The position numbers and the translations under genes are program-made. DNA of 64,000 bases from contig JAOHCW010000001.1 of assembly GCA_028095925.1 (NCBI GenBank), positions 124,001-188,000 on the forward strand, written 5' to 3'. Shown here in pieces: positions 19,347 through 31,316 of the stretch. The notes under the pieces were generated by a model that was not told where the DNA came from, made no database searches, and worked only from the letters and a program-made list of their open reading frames with translations. Position 1 is the stretch's first letter, and every line of letters begins with the position of its first letter. The stretch is from Aquiluna sp. (GTDB taxonomy: Bacteria > Actinomycetota > Actinomycetes > Actinomycetales > Microbacteriaceae).

Positions 19347-20285
19347 TTGTTTGCCAAAGATTCAGAAGTAGTTATTCGCGCCAAGAATCTAACTAAGAAA
19401 TACAAAGACTTTGTTGCCGTTGACGGCATTGATTTTGAGGTGAAGCGAGGAGAGTCCTTTGGGCTCTTAGGTCCAAACGGCGCGGGTAAGTCCACCACGA
19501 TGAAGATGATCTCATCGGTCTCTCAGCGCACCGGTGGCGAGCTGACAATCCTTGGTAAAGAGCCAAACACCCATGGGCCTGAGATCCGTGCTCACCTAGG
19601 CGTCGTGCCTCAGAAGGATCTGCTCGATCGTGAACTCAAAGCGTGGGAGAACCTCTTCACCTACGGCCGATATTTTGGGTTATCGCGCAAGTTTCTCAAG
19701 CAAAAAGTTGAGGAGCTTTTGGAGTTTGCTCAGCTAACCGAAAAGCGCAACTCAAAGGCAGATGATCTCTCTGGAGGCATGCAGCGCAGACTTGCGATTG
19801 CCAGAGGCCTTGTGAATGAGCCTGAGATTTTGATGTTGGACGAACCCACCACTGGTCTTGACCCGCAGGCAAGGCACATCCTCTGGGACAGGCTCTTCAG
19901 GCTAAAGGAGCAGGGTGTCACGCTAGTAATCACCACCCACTACATGGACGAGGCCGAGCAGCTCTGCGATCGACTGATCGTCATGGACAAAGGCAAGATC
20001 ATGGCAGAGGGCTCCCCTGCAGCGCTGATCAAGCAGTACTCCTCCAAGGAGGTCGTCGAGGTTCGGTTTGGTACCGACAAAAACGAGAAGTTTGCCCCCC
20101 AACTAGAAGAGCTAGCCGATCGCATTGAAGTGTTACCGGATCGAATTCTCCTCTACACCGAAAAGGGCGAGGAGCTACTTACAAAGATTGTTGATGCGGG
20201 ACTGCACCCCGTTACCTCGCTCGTGCGCCGGAGCTCGCTAGAGGATGTCTTCCTAAGGCTCACCGGAAGGACTTTGGTCGAGTAG
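19347..20285 (+). CDS. ABC-2 type exporter ATP-binding protein (DrrA-like)
   Basis: 312 residues. Walker A LLGPNGAGKSTT, Q-loop VVPQKDL, signature DLSGGMQRRLAIARGL, Walker B ILMLDEPTTGLDP, H-loop VITTHYMDEAE. The extra C-terminal domain after residue 225 (ending SSLEDVFLRLTGRTLVE) is typical of drug and lipid exporters of the DrrA/NodI type. TTG start at 19347 supported by GGAGA at 19336-19340. Overlaps the first permease by one base. Substrate not readable from sequence. Confidence 0.92.
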   Translation: MFAKDSEVVIRAKNLTKKYKDFVAVDGIDFEVKRGESFGLLGPNGAGKSTTMKMISSVSQRTGGELTILGKEPNTHGPEIRAHLGVVPQKDLLDRELKAWENLFTYGRYFGLSRKFLKQKVEELLEFAQLTEKRNSKADDLSGGMQRRLAIARGLVNEPEILMLDEPTTGLDPQARHILWDRLFRLKEQGVTLVITTHYMDEAEQLCDRLIVMDKGKIMAEGSPAALIKQYSSKEVVEVRFGTDKNEKFAPQLEELADRIEVLPDRILLYTEKGEELLTKIVDAGLHPVTSLVRRSSLEDVFLRLTGRTLVE

Positions 20286-21115
20286 TGGCAGAGCTTTCCT
20301 ACAAACCAGGTGCCGCGGTGGACGTGAAGCGGGCCGTGCGCTGGGGCGCACTGCGAGTGGCCGAGTACCGGTTCTATTCGATGAGCAAGTGGATGGGCTC
20401 AATTCTTGCCTTTGGGCTTGGAAACCCGATTCTCTTTCTGCTGTCGGTGGGGCTGGGCATAGGCGCCCTTGTTGACGCCAACTCCGGTGGCGAGACTCTG
20501 GGAGTTAGCTACCTCCAGTTCGTAGCCCCTGCACTACTTGCCTCGGCCGCAATCCAGGGGGTAATGGACGAGGTAACCTTCCCAACCCTGGACGGCTTTG
20601 TCTGGGACAAGCTCTTCTTCGCGATCAACGCAACCTCGGTCTCGGCAAGGCAGATAGCCAACGGCGTGATGATTGTCGCGCTCGGCAGGGGACTTTTCAC
20701 CACGTTGTTGTATTTGGGTATTTTGTTGCTCTTTGGTGCGGTTCCCTTGGCCTCCTTCTTCCCGCTGCTGTTCACCTCAATGCTTGCCGGCTGGGGCTGG
20801 GCGGCTCTGATGATGGCGATAACCGCCAGGCTTGAAAACGACGAGGGCTACTTTGCTGTGATTGGTCGATTCGTGATTGCCCCGATGTTCTTGTTTTCGG
20901 GCACCTTCTACCCACTGGAGCAGATGCCAATCTTCCTGCAGCCAATCGGCTGGATTCTGCCCCTCTGGCACTCCACGGAACTGGGTCGAACATTGAGCTA
21001 TGACTACCCGATCGAGCCGAGCATGATTGCCACTCACCTGGGCTACCTGACCCTCATGGGTGTGGTGGGGATGTTGCTGACCTATCCAAAGTTCGAAGAG
21101 AGGCTTTCTAGGTGA
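20285..21115 (+). CDS. ABC-2 type exporter permease 1
   Basis: 276 residues with six predicted membrane helices and the family stretch APMFLFSGTFYPLEQMP before the last two helices. GTG start shares one base with the ATPase stop; overlaps permease 2 by 4 bases. With permease 2 (also containing MFLFSGTFFPVSVYP) it probably forms a heterodimeric channel driven by the upstream ATPase, an arrangement known for DrrB/NodJ-type systems. Confidence 0.88.
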   Translation: MAELSYKPGAAVDVKRAVRWGALRVAEYRFYSMSKWMGSILAFGLGNPILFLLSVGLGIGALVDANSGGETLGVSYLQFVAPALLASAAIQGVMDEVTFPTLDGFVWDKLFFAINATSVSARQIANGVMIVALGRGLFTTLLYLGILLLFGAVPLASFFPLLFTSMLAGWGWAALMMAITARLENDEGYFAVIGRFVIAPMFLFSGTFYPLEQMPIFLQPIGWILPLWHSTELGRTLSYDYPIEPSMIATHLGYLTLMGVVGMLLTYPKFEERLSR

Positions 21116-21954
21116 TTACACAACTAGTTGTCTCTCAGGCGGTTGCGATTCAGGAGCGCAGAAGCGCCAGGCCTGGCAGCTCTATCTACTCTGGCCGCGC
21201 GTCCATGCTTCTGGAGCGAGGCTTCAGGGCTTTCAAAAGCTCTAACTGGATGGTAGTTCTCTCTGGGTTTGTGGAGCCGGTGCTTTACCTTCTGGCATTC
21301 GGCTTTGGCATCGGGCAGCTCATTGGAAATCTAGAGGACGGCCTTGGTAGGCCGGTGAGCTACGCGGCCTTTATCGCGCCGGCACTGCTTGCAACCAGTG
21401 CTATGAACGGGGCGGTCTACGACTCAACTTGGAACGTCTTTTTTAAGATGCACTTCGGCAAGATTTATCAGGTAATGCTCTCCAGCTCTCTGGGTCCGAT
21501 GGATGTGGCCTTGGGCGAGATCGGTTGGGCCCTTCTCAGGGGCGTTGCATACTCGCTAGGGTTCATGGCCATAGTCACGCCGCTCGGGCTGGTCACAAAT
21601 GCCTGGGGTCTCCTTGCGATACCGGCAGCTAGCCTTATTGCCTTTGGATTCGCTTCGATTGGTATGGCCATAACCAGTTACCTCAAGAGCTTCCAGCAGA
21701 TGAACTGGGTCACTTTCTTTATGCTGCCGATGTTCTTATTCTCGGGAACCTTCTTCCCCGTGAGCGTCTACCCGCAGTGGATTCAGATGATTGTTCAGGC
21801 ACTGCCACTCTGGCAGGGCGTTGAGCTAATCAGGTCTTTGATGCTTGGGATAGTCGACTGGAGCCTGCTGGGGCACGTCGCATACTTTTTGGTGATGATT
21901 GCCGGAGGCCTGTGGTTTACGACTGTCAGGCTCAAGGCTTTGTTTATGCGCTAG
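21112..21954 (+). CDS. ABC-2 type exporter permease 2
   Basis: 280 residues, six predicted helices, with MFLFSGTFFPVSVYPQW before the penultimate helix, nearly the same block as in permease 1, which suggests origin by gene duplication. Short cytoplasmic N-terminus rich in Arg. GTG start overlaps permease 1 by 4 bases. Last gene of the three-gene export operon; convergent with the riboflavin operon. Confidence 0.88.
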   Translation: MITQLVVSQAVAIQERRSARPGSSIYSGRASMLLERGFRAFKSSNWMVVLSGFVEPVLYLLAFGFGIGQLIGNLEDGLGRPVSYAAFIAPALLATSAMNGAVYDSTWNVFFKMHFGKIYQVMLSSSLGPMDVALGEIGWALLRGVAYSLGFMAIVTPLGLVTNAWGLLAIPAASLIAFGFASIGMAITSYLKSFQQMNWVTFFMLPMFLFSGTFFPVSVYPQWIQMIVQALPLWQGVELIRSLMLGIVDWSLLGHVAYFLVMIAGGLWFTTVRLKALFMR

Positions 21955-21967
21955 CAGCCAAGGTATC

Positions 21968-21985
21968 CCAGGTATAAACCCCTGG
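21968..21985. terminator. Possible weak hairpin between convergent operons
   Basis: CCAGG (21968-21972) can pair with CCTGG (21981-21985) across an 8-base loop in the 53-base gap between the export operon and ribH. No T-run follows, so termination here is only a guess from position. Confidence 0.25.
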
Positions 21986-22007
21986 CTTCAAAGGTATGAA
22001 GTGGGAC

Positions 22008-22472
22008 TTAGGAGTTGCCGAGAGAAGTCATACTGAGTGCGGCCTGGACGGCCTCGGCACCCTTGTCTTCCTTAGAACCGTCAAGACCTGCCCTTGCAAG
22101 GGCTTCAGCCTCGTTGTTTACGGTCAAGAGGCCGAAGCCCACTGGCACCTTTGAATCAAGTTGGACTCTAGTTAGCCCGTCGGTGGCTGCGCTGCAGACG
22201 TAGTCGAAGTGGGGCGTCTCGCCTTGGATTACGACACCTAGGGCAATGATTGCCTGGGCTCCCTGGTCCGCAGCCCTTTGGGCGGCAAGGGGCAGTTCAA
22301 AGGCCCCGGGCACTCTCCAAATCGTCACATCGGTGGCTCCAGATTTTGCAAGCTCTTTGCGAGCACCGGCAAGCAGCCCATCCATGATTTGGGTGTGCCA
22401 AGAGGTGGCAAGGACATATATTTTTAGGCCCTCGCCGCTTACATCTAGTTGCGGTGCTCCGCTCCCACTCAC
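22008..22472 (-). CDS. ribH: 6,7-dimethyl-8-ribityllumazine synthase
   Basis: 154 residues. Condenses the DHBP-derived C4 unit with 5-amino-6-ribitylaminouracil. Visible: ATSWHTQIMDGLLAGA (family FN/W start), VPGAFELPLAAQRAA, IALGVVIQGETPHFDYVC with the catalytic His, and the end GLLTVNNEAEALARAG. GTG start shares one base with the ribBA stop. Last gene of the riboflavin operon under the FMN riboswitch. Confidence 0.97.
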   Translation of the reverse strand: MSGSGAPQLDVSGEGLKIYVLATSWHTQIMDGLLAGARKELAKSGATDVTIWRVPGAFELPLAAQRAADQGAQAIIALGVVIQGETPHFDYVCSAATDGLTRVQLDSKVPVGFGLLTVNNEAEALARAGLDGSKEDKGAEAVQAALSMTSLGNS

Positions 22473-23710
22473 TACTTCAGGTTAGCGGGAATCGTGTGGC
22501 CCATGCGAGCGCGCTTTGCCTCGAGGTAGCCAAGGTTTTCGTCCGCAAGCCCAACAATTAGCGGCACGGTCTCGTTGACGGGGATGCCGCCATCTTCGAG
22601 GTAGCGCTTCTTGGCTGGGTTGTTAGTTAGTAGACGGACACTCTTAACTCCGAGGTCGCGCAATATTGCGACGGCTGCTCCATACTCTCTTGCTTCGCTA
22701 GGAAGACCCAAAGCCAGGTTGGCGTCGACTGTGTCGAGGCCCTCCTCTTGAAGCGAGTAAGCCTTTAGCTTGTTTAGCAGGCCGATGCCGCGACCTTCCT
22801 GGCCGCGAAGGTAAACAACTACTCCACCCGTCTTCTCAAGACCAATCGCGTCCATAGCGCCTTCTAGCTGGGGTCCACACTCACACTTGAGTGATCCAAA
22901 AGCTTCTCCGGTGATGCACTCGGAGTGAAGTCTGACGAGAACGTCCTCGCTGCCAATGTCACCGGCAATGATTGCCACGTGGTCAGCGGTTGTCTGCACG
23001 TCGTAGTAGCCGCGCACTTTGAAGTCGCCGTGGGTGGTAGGAAGCTTTGCCTCTGCCTCAAACCGGATTCGGTTGGTGCTGCTCTTTCGCTCCGGGGAGC
23101 GCTTCTCCAGGTGGTCACGGAGGTGCGAAATTGTGCTCATAGGTAAGTCAAACCTCTGGGCAACCTCAAATAATTCCCCTCCCCGCATCATGGTTCCGTC
23201 GTCGTTCACCAGTTCGGCCATCAGTGCCACTGGTTCTAAGCCGGCCATTTCCAGAAGTTCGACAGCAGCTTCGGTGTGGCCAGCTCGTTCCTGCACTCCA
23301 CCGGGAACCGCTCGGAGCGGGATAACGTGCCCAGGTCGAATGAAAGAGGCCGGAGTCGAGTGCGGGTTAGCAAGTACGTTTGCGGTGTTCGCGCGCTCTG
23401 CCGCCGAGATGCCGGTTGACTTGCGGTTCGCCGCGTCAACGCTCACGGTGTAGGCAGTCTGGTGTGGGTCTTCGCTGTTGAGCCACATCAGCGGCAGCTC
23501 AAGTTGGTTTGCTCGGTCTTCGCTCATTGGCGCGCAAAGATACCCAGAGGTGTAGCGCACCATCCAGGCCACCCACTCGGAAGTCGCGAACTGGGCAGCG
23601 ATGATCGCGTCACCCTCATTCTCCCGATCTTCGGCATCAGAGATTATGACTGGCTTGCCCTCCCTGAGGGCTGCCAGTACCTCCTCTATGCCGCTGTATT
23701 TGATGTTCAC
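22472..23710 (-). CDS. ribBA: Bifunctional DHBP synthase / GTP cyclohydrolase II
   Basis: 412 residues. N-terminal half makes 3,4-dihydroxy-2-butanone 4-phosphate (ISDAEDRENEGD acidic metal site, GHVIPLRAVPGGV, HTEAAVELL). C-terminal half opens GTP (RLHSECITGEAFGS, then CECGPQ giving the Cys zinc ligands, and LRGQEGRGIGLLNKLKAY). Both active sites look intact, so this single protein provides both entry reactions of riboflavin synthesis. Overlaps ribE by 4 bases. Confidence 0.98.
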   Translation of the reverse strand: MNIKYSGIEEVLAALREGKPVIISDAEDRENEGDAIIAAQFATSEWVAWMVRYTSGYLCAPMSEDRANQLELPLMWLNSEDPHQTAYTVSVDAANRKSTGISAAERANTANVLANPHSTPASFIRPGHVIPLRAVPGGVQERAGHTEAAVELLEMAGLEPVALMAELVNDDGTMMRGGELFEVAQRFDLPMSTISHLRDHLEKRSPERKSSTNRIRFEAEAKLPTTHGDFKVRGYYDVQTTADHVAIIAGDIGSEDVLVRLHSECITGEAFGSLKCECGPQLEGAMDAIGLEKTGGVVVYLRGQEGRGIGLLNKLKAYSLQEEGLDTVDANLALGLPSEAREYGAAVAILRDLGVKSVRLLTNNPAKKRYLEDGGIPVNETVPLIVGLADENLGYLEAKRARMGHTIPANLK

Positions 23711-24297
23711 TTGTACTCCATTAGCCTTTCGATGTGCTTTGCCAGCACGTCGGCCTCAACATTTACCTTGTCCCCGGGCTTCTTATAACCAAGTGTGGTT
23801 ACAGTCAGGGTCTCTGGAATAAGACTCAGAGCAATTACGTCGTCTTCAATATCGTTCACTGTTAAGGAGATGCCATCGAGAGTGATGGAGCCCTTGTGCA
23901 CGACGTACTTCATCAGGTCGGCAGGAATGCGAATCTTCACCCAGTCCCAGTTATCGCTCTTCTCTCGCGAGACAAACTCGCCCACTCCGTCAACATGGCC
24001 CTGGACGATGTGACCACCAAATCGGGTCTTGTTACTCATTGCCCGCTCCAGGTTGATTGGGTCGCCCACCTGAACACCATCGAGGCTAGAGCGCTTCAGA
24101 GTCTCGAGCATCACGTCTGCGGTAAAGCCTTTGTCGTCAATCTCAATGGCGGTGAGGCAGGTACCGGAGCAGGAGATTGAGTCTCCGCGACCAAGATCCG
24201 AAAGCACCTTGTCGCAACCAATGGTCAGCCTGATCGCGTCCGGCTGCTTCTCAATGGCCAGCACCTTGCCCAGCTCTTCAATGATTCCTGTGAACAT
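23707..24297 (-). CDS. ribE: Riboflavin synthase alpha chain
   Basis: 196 residues. Dismutates two dimethylribityllumazine molecules to riboflavin. Begins MFTGIIEELGKV, the invariant family start. The two lumazine-binding repeats each have a GxxV(Q)GHVD or equivalent: ISCSGTCLT in the first, GGHIVQGHVDGVG and ITLDGISLTVN in the second. Directly follows ribD with no gap and overlaps ribBA by 4 bases. Confidence 0.97.
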   Translation of the reverse strand: MFTGIIEELGKVLAIEKQPDAIRLTIGCDKVLSDLGRGDSISCSGTCLTAIEIDDKGFTADVMLETLKRSSLDGVQVGDPINLERAMSNKTRFGGHIVQGHVDGVGEFVSREKSDNWDWVKIRIPADLMKYVVHKGSITLDGISLTVNDIEDDVIALSLIPETLTVTTLGYKKPGDKVNVEADVLAKHIERLMEYK

Positions 24298-25323
24298 TTA
24301 GCTTCTCCTTGCTCTAATAAATAGGTCTTTATCGAGCAGCTTTTGCTCGACAATCTCAATGTCGATGGCTTCAGCCATCGAGCCAACCCCAATGTCCTCG
24401 ACGGCAACCCTTGGACCGCCAAGCAGCGTGGGGGCTAGGTAGATAATGAATTCGTCCACCAGCCCTGCCTTGACGAAGTTGCTGGCAACGTTTGGACCAC
24501 CTTCCACCCAGAGGTGCTTGACCCCCCGTGAAAAAAGTTCAGCCAAAGCTTCCCGGATGTTTCTGGTCCTAAGGTGCAGGGTCTCGGCCTTGTCGTTGTG
24601 AATGGCCAGGGTCTTGGGAATCTCGCTTTCGCCCAGGATCACCCTAAGCGGCTGGTGCTCGAAATAGCCGCCGTCTGCAGTGCGGGCAGTTAGCTCCGGG
24701 TCATCAGCTAGCACGGTGCCGGTGCCTACCAGGATGGCGTCGACCTCACTTCTTCTGAGGTGGCCGTCCGATCGGGACTGCTCTCCCGAAATCCACTTGC
24801 TACTGCCGTCGCTTGCGGCCGTCCTGCCATCGAGGCTACTGGCCCACTTGAGTGTCACGAAAGGTCTGCCAAGCCGGTTTGCAGTGAGCCAGATGCGCCC
24901 TTGTTCCTCTGCTTCTGCCTCGCAAACTCCAGCGACTACCTCGACACCTGACTGGCGCAGAAACTCTCCACCACCACTGGAGTCCTGACCTGGATCGGCA
25001 ACTGCGTAGACCACTCGACTAATCCCTGCTTCCAGAAGCGCTTTTGAGCATGGTCCGGTTTTGCCGGTGTGGTTGCAGGGTTCCAAAGTCACCACTGCTG
25101 TGTGGCCAGGAGGGAAAGTGCTGACTCCAAGTTGTTCCTTGAGGGCTCCAATGGCCATGACCTCCGCGTGGTTGGTCCCGGAACCTTGGTGGTAGCCCTC
25201 TGCGACAATCTCGTTATCCGGGTTCAGGATCACTGCTCCCACCTGGGGATTTACCCCTTGGGCCGGACCGAGCAGGGCGAGCTCAAGCGCGCGGTGCATT
25301 GCCGCATCGAATTGTCTTGTCAT
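24298..25323 (-). CDS. ribD: Bifunctional pyrimidine deaminase / uracil reductase
   Basis: 341 residues. N-terminal deaminase with zinc site HAEVMAIG and LEPCNHTGKTGPC; C-terminal reductase with VTLKWASSLDGR, VGTGTVLADDPELTAR and LWVEGGPNVASNF. Performs the second and third steps of riboflavin synthesis. First gene of the operon ribD-ribE-ribBA-ribH; its ribosome-binding site lies in a hairpin described separately. ATG start at 25321-25323. Confidence 0.97.
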   Translation of the reverse strand: MTRQFDAAMHRALELALLGPAQGVNPQVGAVILNPDNEIVAEGYHQGSGTNHAEVMAIGALKEQLGVSTFPPGHTAVVTLEPCNHTGKTGPCSKALLEAGISRVVYAVADPGQDSSGGGEFLRQSGVEVVAGVCEAEAEEQGRIWLTANRLGRPFVTLKWASSLDGRTAASDGSSKWISGEQSRSDGHLRRSEVDAILVGTGTVLADDPELTARTADGGYFEHQPLRVILGESEIPKTLAIHNDKAETLHLRTRNIREALAELFSRGVKHLWVEGGPNVASNFVKAGLVDEFIIYLAPTLLGGPRVAVEDIGVGSMAEAIDIEIVEQKLLDKDLFIRARRS

Positions 25324-25356
25324 CCTGCCCTCTTTCTAAGCGCAGGACAGGGCAGG
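25324..25356 (-). promoter_or_regulatory. Hairpin sequestering the ribD ribosome-binding site
   Basis: On the minus strand AGGGCAGG (25324-25331), immediately before the ribD ATG and including its Shine-Dalgarno, is fully complementary to CCTGCCCT (25349-25356). The 8-pair stem would hide the start site. Placed directly after the FMN aptamer, it is the natural expression platform for translational repression by FMN. No T-run follows, so transcription termination is less likely. Confidence 0.65.
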
Positions 25357-25383
25357 GAATACGGGAGCGCGAAGCATCCCGAG

Positions 25384-25526
25384 CTCTTCTCCCATCCGGA
25401 CTTTACCGTCGGTATCGGACTTTCACCGATTCAACCGCCTGGGGTCTAACCGCTGGCTGCGGAGTTCCCAGTCGGGTCGCGGACTTTAACCGCCGGTTCA
25501 GAATTTCACTGACCCCGAAGAACTGT
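25384..25526 (-). ncRNA. FMN riboswitch (RFN element)
   Basis: Read on the minus strand, the conserved RFN blocks appear in order: TCTTCGGGG (about 25512-25524), GTGAAATTC, CCGGCGGT, AGTCCGCGACCC, GGTGAAAGTCCGATACCGACGG, then AGTCCGGATGGGAGAAGA closing the P1 stem near 25385. It binds FMN and should shut off ribD-ribE-ribBA-ribH when flavin is plentiful. It lies between trpS and ribD, so the rib operon probably has its own promoter in the AT-rich 25527-25565 stretch; no clear hexamers can be assigned. Confidence 0.97.
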
Positions 25527-25565
25527 GCTTATTTAGAACAATACTCTTTTGGGCTGATAAATTCC

Positions 25566-27385
<1,820 letters not shown>

Positions 27386-27401
27386 GGAACTAACTTAGGA
27401 G

Positions 27402-27854
27402 CTAGAGCAGTGCATAGAGGTCACTGCCCCGCACTTCGAGCTGAATTTTCCCCAGCGGGCTCTTCGCAGGCCCCGCAACTGGTTCTCCGTTATCGGGGTT
27501 AAACCTGGCTCCGTGACAGCCGCAGGCAATTTCGTCGTCCCGAATGCCTGTGACTATGCAGCCTGCGTGGGTGCACTTTGCTGAGAACGCCCTGAAGACA
27601 CCTTCTTTTGGCTGGGTAACAAGAATGGTCAGGCTTTCATCCACCATGAACTTGGTGCCCAAGCCAACCATCACTTCTTCGGTGGTGCCAAGAAGAACTT
27701 CACCAGCCAGCTCCGCGGGAGCTTCATCTACGGTGGCAGAGGGTGGAGTGGTTTCTGCGGGCTCCGGTTCCACCTCAGCGGCGCAAGCTGCCAGGGTGAC
27801 TGCGCCCGTCGCGGCAATACCCGAAGCGACAACGGTTCTTCGTGTTAGGGACAT
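27402..27854 (-). CDS. Rieske [2Fe-2S] lipoprotein, Tat exported
   Basis: 150 residues from ATG 27854. The N-terminus MSLTRRTVVASG is a twin-arginine signal followed by a hydrophobic stretch and lipobox LAAC, so a membrane-anchored extracytoplasmic protein. A Pro/Glu/Thr-rich linker leads to a Rieske domain with both cluster motifs, CTHAGC and CGCHGARF, about 16 residues apart. The open frame extends to 27950, but that part overlaps sdhB and lacks export features. It is too short for the full actinobacterial QcrA. Gap of 23 bases after sdhB suggests co-transcription. Redox partner unknown. Confidence 0.88.
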   Translation of the reverse strand: MSLTRRTVVASGIAATGAVTLAACAAEVEPEPAETTPPSATVDEAPAELAGEVLLGTTEEVMVGLGTKFMVDESLTILVTQPKEGVFRAFSAKCTHAGCIVTGIRDDEIACGCHGARFNPDNGEPVAGPAKSPLGKIQLEVRGSDLYALL

Positions 27855-27877
27855 AGCCTGTCCAACAAAAAAGCTGC

Positions 27878-28608
27878 TTAGGGTCTTCCCCGCAAAATGG
27901 CCTGCTTTACCTCGGCAATAGCCTTCGTCACCTCGATGCCCCTGGGGCAAGCCTCGGTGCAGTTGAATGTGGTGCGACAGCGCCAGACACCCTCTTTGTC
28001 GTTCAGGATGTCGATCCTCACCTGAGCACCCTCATCACGGGAGTCGAAGATAAACCGGTGAGCATTGACGATTGCGGCTGGACCGAAGTACTGACCGTCG
28101 GTCCAGAACACTGGGCAGCTGGTTGTGCAGGCAGCACACAAAATGCACTTCGTGGTGTCGTCGTAGCGAGCTCGGTCCTCGGGGGACTGCAGCCTTTCCT
28201 TTGCCGGAGTATCTGACGCCATCAAGAATGGATTGATGTCGCGGTAGGCCTGGTAGAAGGGCTCCATATTGACAATCAGGTCCTTCTCAACCGGAAGACC
28301 CTTAATTGGCTCTATGTATATGGGGTTTGAAATGTCGAGGTCCTTGATCAGCGTCTTGCAGGCAAGACGGTTGCGACCGTTGATGCGCATAGCATCCGAG
28401 CCGCAGACTCCATGAGCACAAGAGCGACGGAAGGTCAGCGAGCCATCGATTTCCCACTTGATCTTGTGGAGGGCATCGAGAACTCGGTCAGTGCCAAACA
28501 TCTCTACGTCGTAGTCAACCCACTTCGGCTCCTCGTCAACCTCAGGATCAAATCTTCTGATCATGAGAGTTACGGTGAAGCTCGCTACCTCAGCGATTGC
28601 CTTGTCCA

Positions 28609-28609
<1 letters not shown>
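27878..28609 (-). CDS. sdhB: Succinate dehydrogenase iron-sulfur subunit
   Basis: 243 residues. Electron-transfer subunit of complex II. [2Fe-2S] ligands in SCAHGVCGSDAM and LACKTLI; [4Fe-4S] and [3Fe-4S] ligands in CILCAACTTSCPVF and CRTTFNCTEACPRGI. Start ATG shares one base with the sdhA stop (TAATG), so the pair is coupled. Order sdhC-D-A-B as in M. tuberculosis Rv3316-Rv3319. Confidence 0.98.
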
Positions 28610-30375
<1,766 letters not shown>

Positions 30376-30389
30376 AGAAAAGTTCCTTT

Positions 30390-30830
30390 TTAGTTCGCTG
30401 GGCAGAATGAGGGGAGCAGCTCTGCTGCAGCTCCCGCGGGGCATGGATCGAAGGTAAAAATCACGAGAGTTCCAAGCAGAATCAGCAGCCCACCAACCGC
30501 CCAGAGAGTGGTCACAAGACCCTTACGCAAGGTTTCTTTTTCGACGTAGTCGTTAACGATGGTCCGCATGCCGTTGGTGCCGTGAATCAAAGCCAACCAG
30601 AGCATTGCCATGTCCCAGACCTGCCAGAACGGATCCGCCCACTTGCCCGCCACAAAAGCAAAGTCAATTGCTTTGATGCCATCGCCAACCACAAGGTTTA
30701 CAACCAGGTGAGTGAAAATCAAAACAATTAGCAGCGGACCGGAGACTCGCATGAACAGCCAGCCATACTTTTCCCAGTTAGCCTGCTTGCGAGTTCTCGG
30801 GGAGTTAGGTGTTTCAATAACTACAGCCAT
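30390..30830 (-). CDS. sdhD: Succinate dehydrogenase membrane anchor subunit
   Basis: 146 residues with three membrane helices (about 27-48, 70-90, 104-128). [14 protein letters not shown] and [16 protein letters not shown] carry histidines in the positions expected for haem b ligation, and the latter is a family signature. Ten bases separate it from sdhC. The C-terminus ending [17 protein letters not shown] is unusual in having two cysteines after the last helix. Confidence 0.92.
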   Translation of the reverse strand: MAVVIETPNSPRTRKQANWEKYGWLFMRVSGPLLIVLIFTHLVVNLVVGDGIKAIDFAFVAGKWADPFWQVWDMAMLWLALIHGTNGMRTIVNDYVEKETLRKGLVTTLWAVGGLLILLGTLVIFTFDPCPAGAAAELLPSFCPAN

Positions 30831-30839
30831 GACTACCCC

Positions 30840-31229
30840 CTAGTGCCCAAACACTCTTGCTAGATGCAGCGGAGTGAACGCCGCCACAGAAACCACCGTG
30901 ATAACCATTACCGCCCAGAACATCAAGTTTTGGTACTTGGTGCCCTTGGACCAGAAGTCCACGGCTATAACCCTTAGGCCATTGAGGCCGTGAAAAAGAA
31001 TCGCACCCACTAGCCCCAGTTCGGAGATGCCAATAATCGGGGTCTTGTAGGACTCGATAACTACGTTGTAGGCCTCCGGGCTAACGCGCACCAGAGCGGT
31101 ATCGAGAACATGGACCAGCAAAAAGAAAAAGATTCCGACGCCGGTGATGCGGTGAAGAACCCATGACCACATACCAACCTTGCCTCGGTAAAGAGTTCCT
31201 GCGGGCATCGAAGCCAAGGGTTCCTCCAT
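30840..31229 (-). CDS. sdhC: Succinate dehydrogenase cytochrome b556 subunit
   Basis: 129 residues, three membrane helices. Visible: MWSWVLHRITGVGIFFFLLVHVLDT, the SdhC signature with quinone-site Ser/Arg and haem-ligand His, and LFHGLNGLRVIAVDF. ATG 31229 chosen; ATG 31208 (MPAGTLYRGK) is an alternative. First gene of the sdh operon, divergent from manC across 87 bases. Confidence 0.93.
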   Translation of the reverse strand: MEEPLASMPAGTLYRGKVGMWSWVLHRITGVGIFFFLLVHVLDTALVRVSPEAYNVVIESYKTPIIGISELGLVGAILFHGLNGLRVIAVDFWSKGTKYQNLMFWAVMVITVVSVAAFTPLHLARVFGH

Positions 31230-31280
31230 GGAAAATAGGTCAATTGGTGCCTTAAGTGTAACCGAGCCGAAGGTACTCTT

Positions 31281-31307
31281 TTGTAAACACTTCGAAACAT
31301 CTAGGGT
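31281..31307 (+). promoter_or_regulatory. Possible manC promoter
   Basis: TTGTAA (31281-31286) and TAGGGT (31302-31307) with a 15-base spacer lie 9 bases before the manC ATG, so the leader would be very short. The spacing is below optimum; a weak call. The sdh promoter must lie in the same 87-base gap on the other strand but is not clear. Confidence 0.25.
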
Positions 31308-31316
31308 GAGAAGGTT

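Noticed and set aside
16613-21954. A single drug-resistance island formed by the two exporters and the methyltransferase
   Set aside because: They are on opposite strands, no mobile element or composition change is evident, and no resistance substrate can be inferred.
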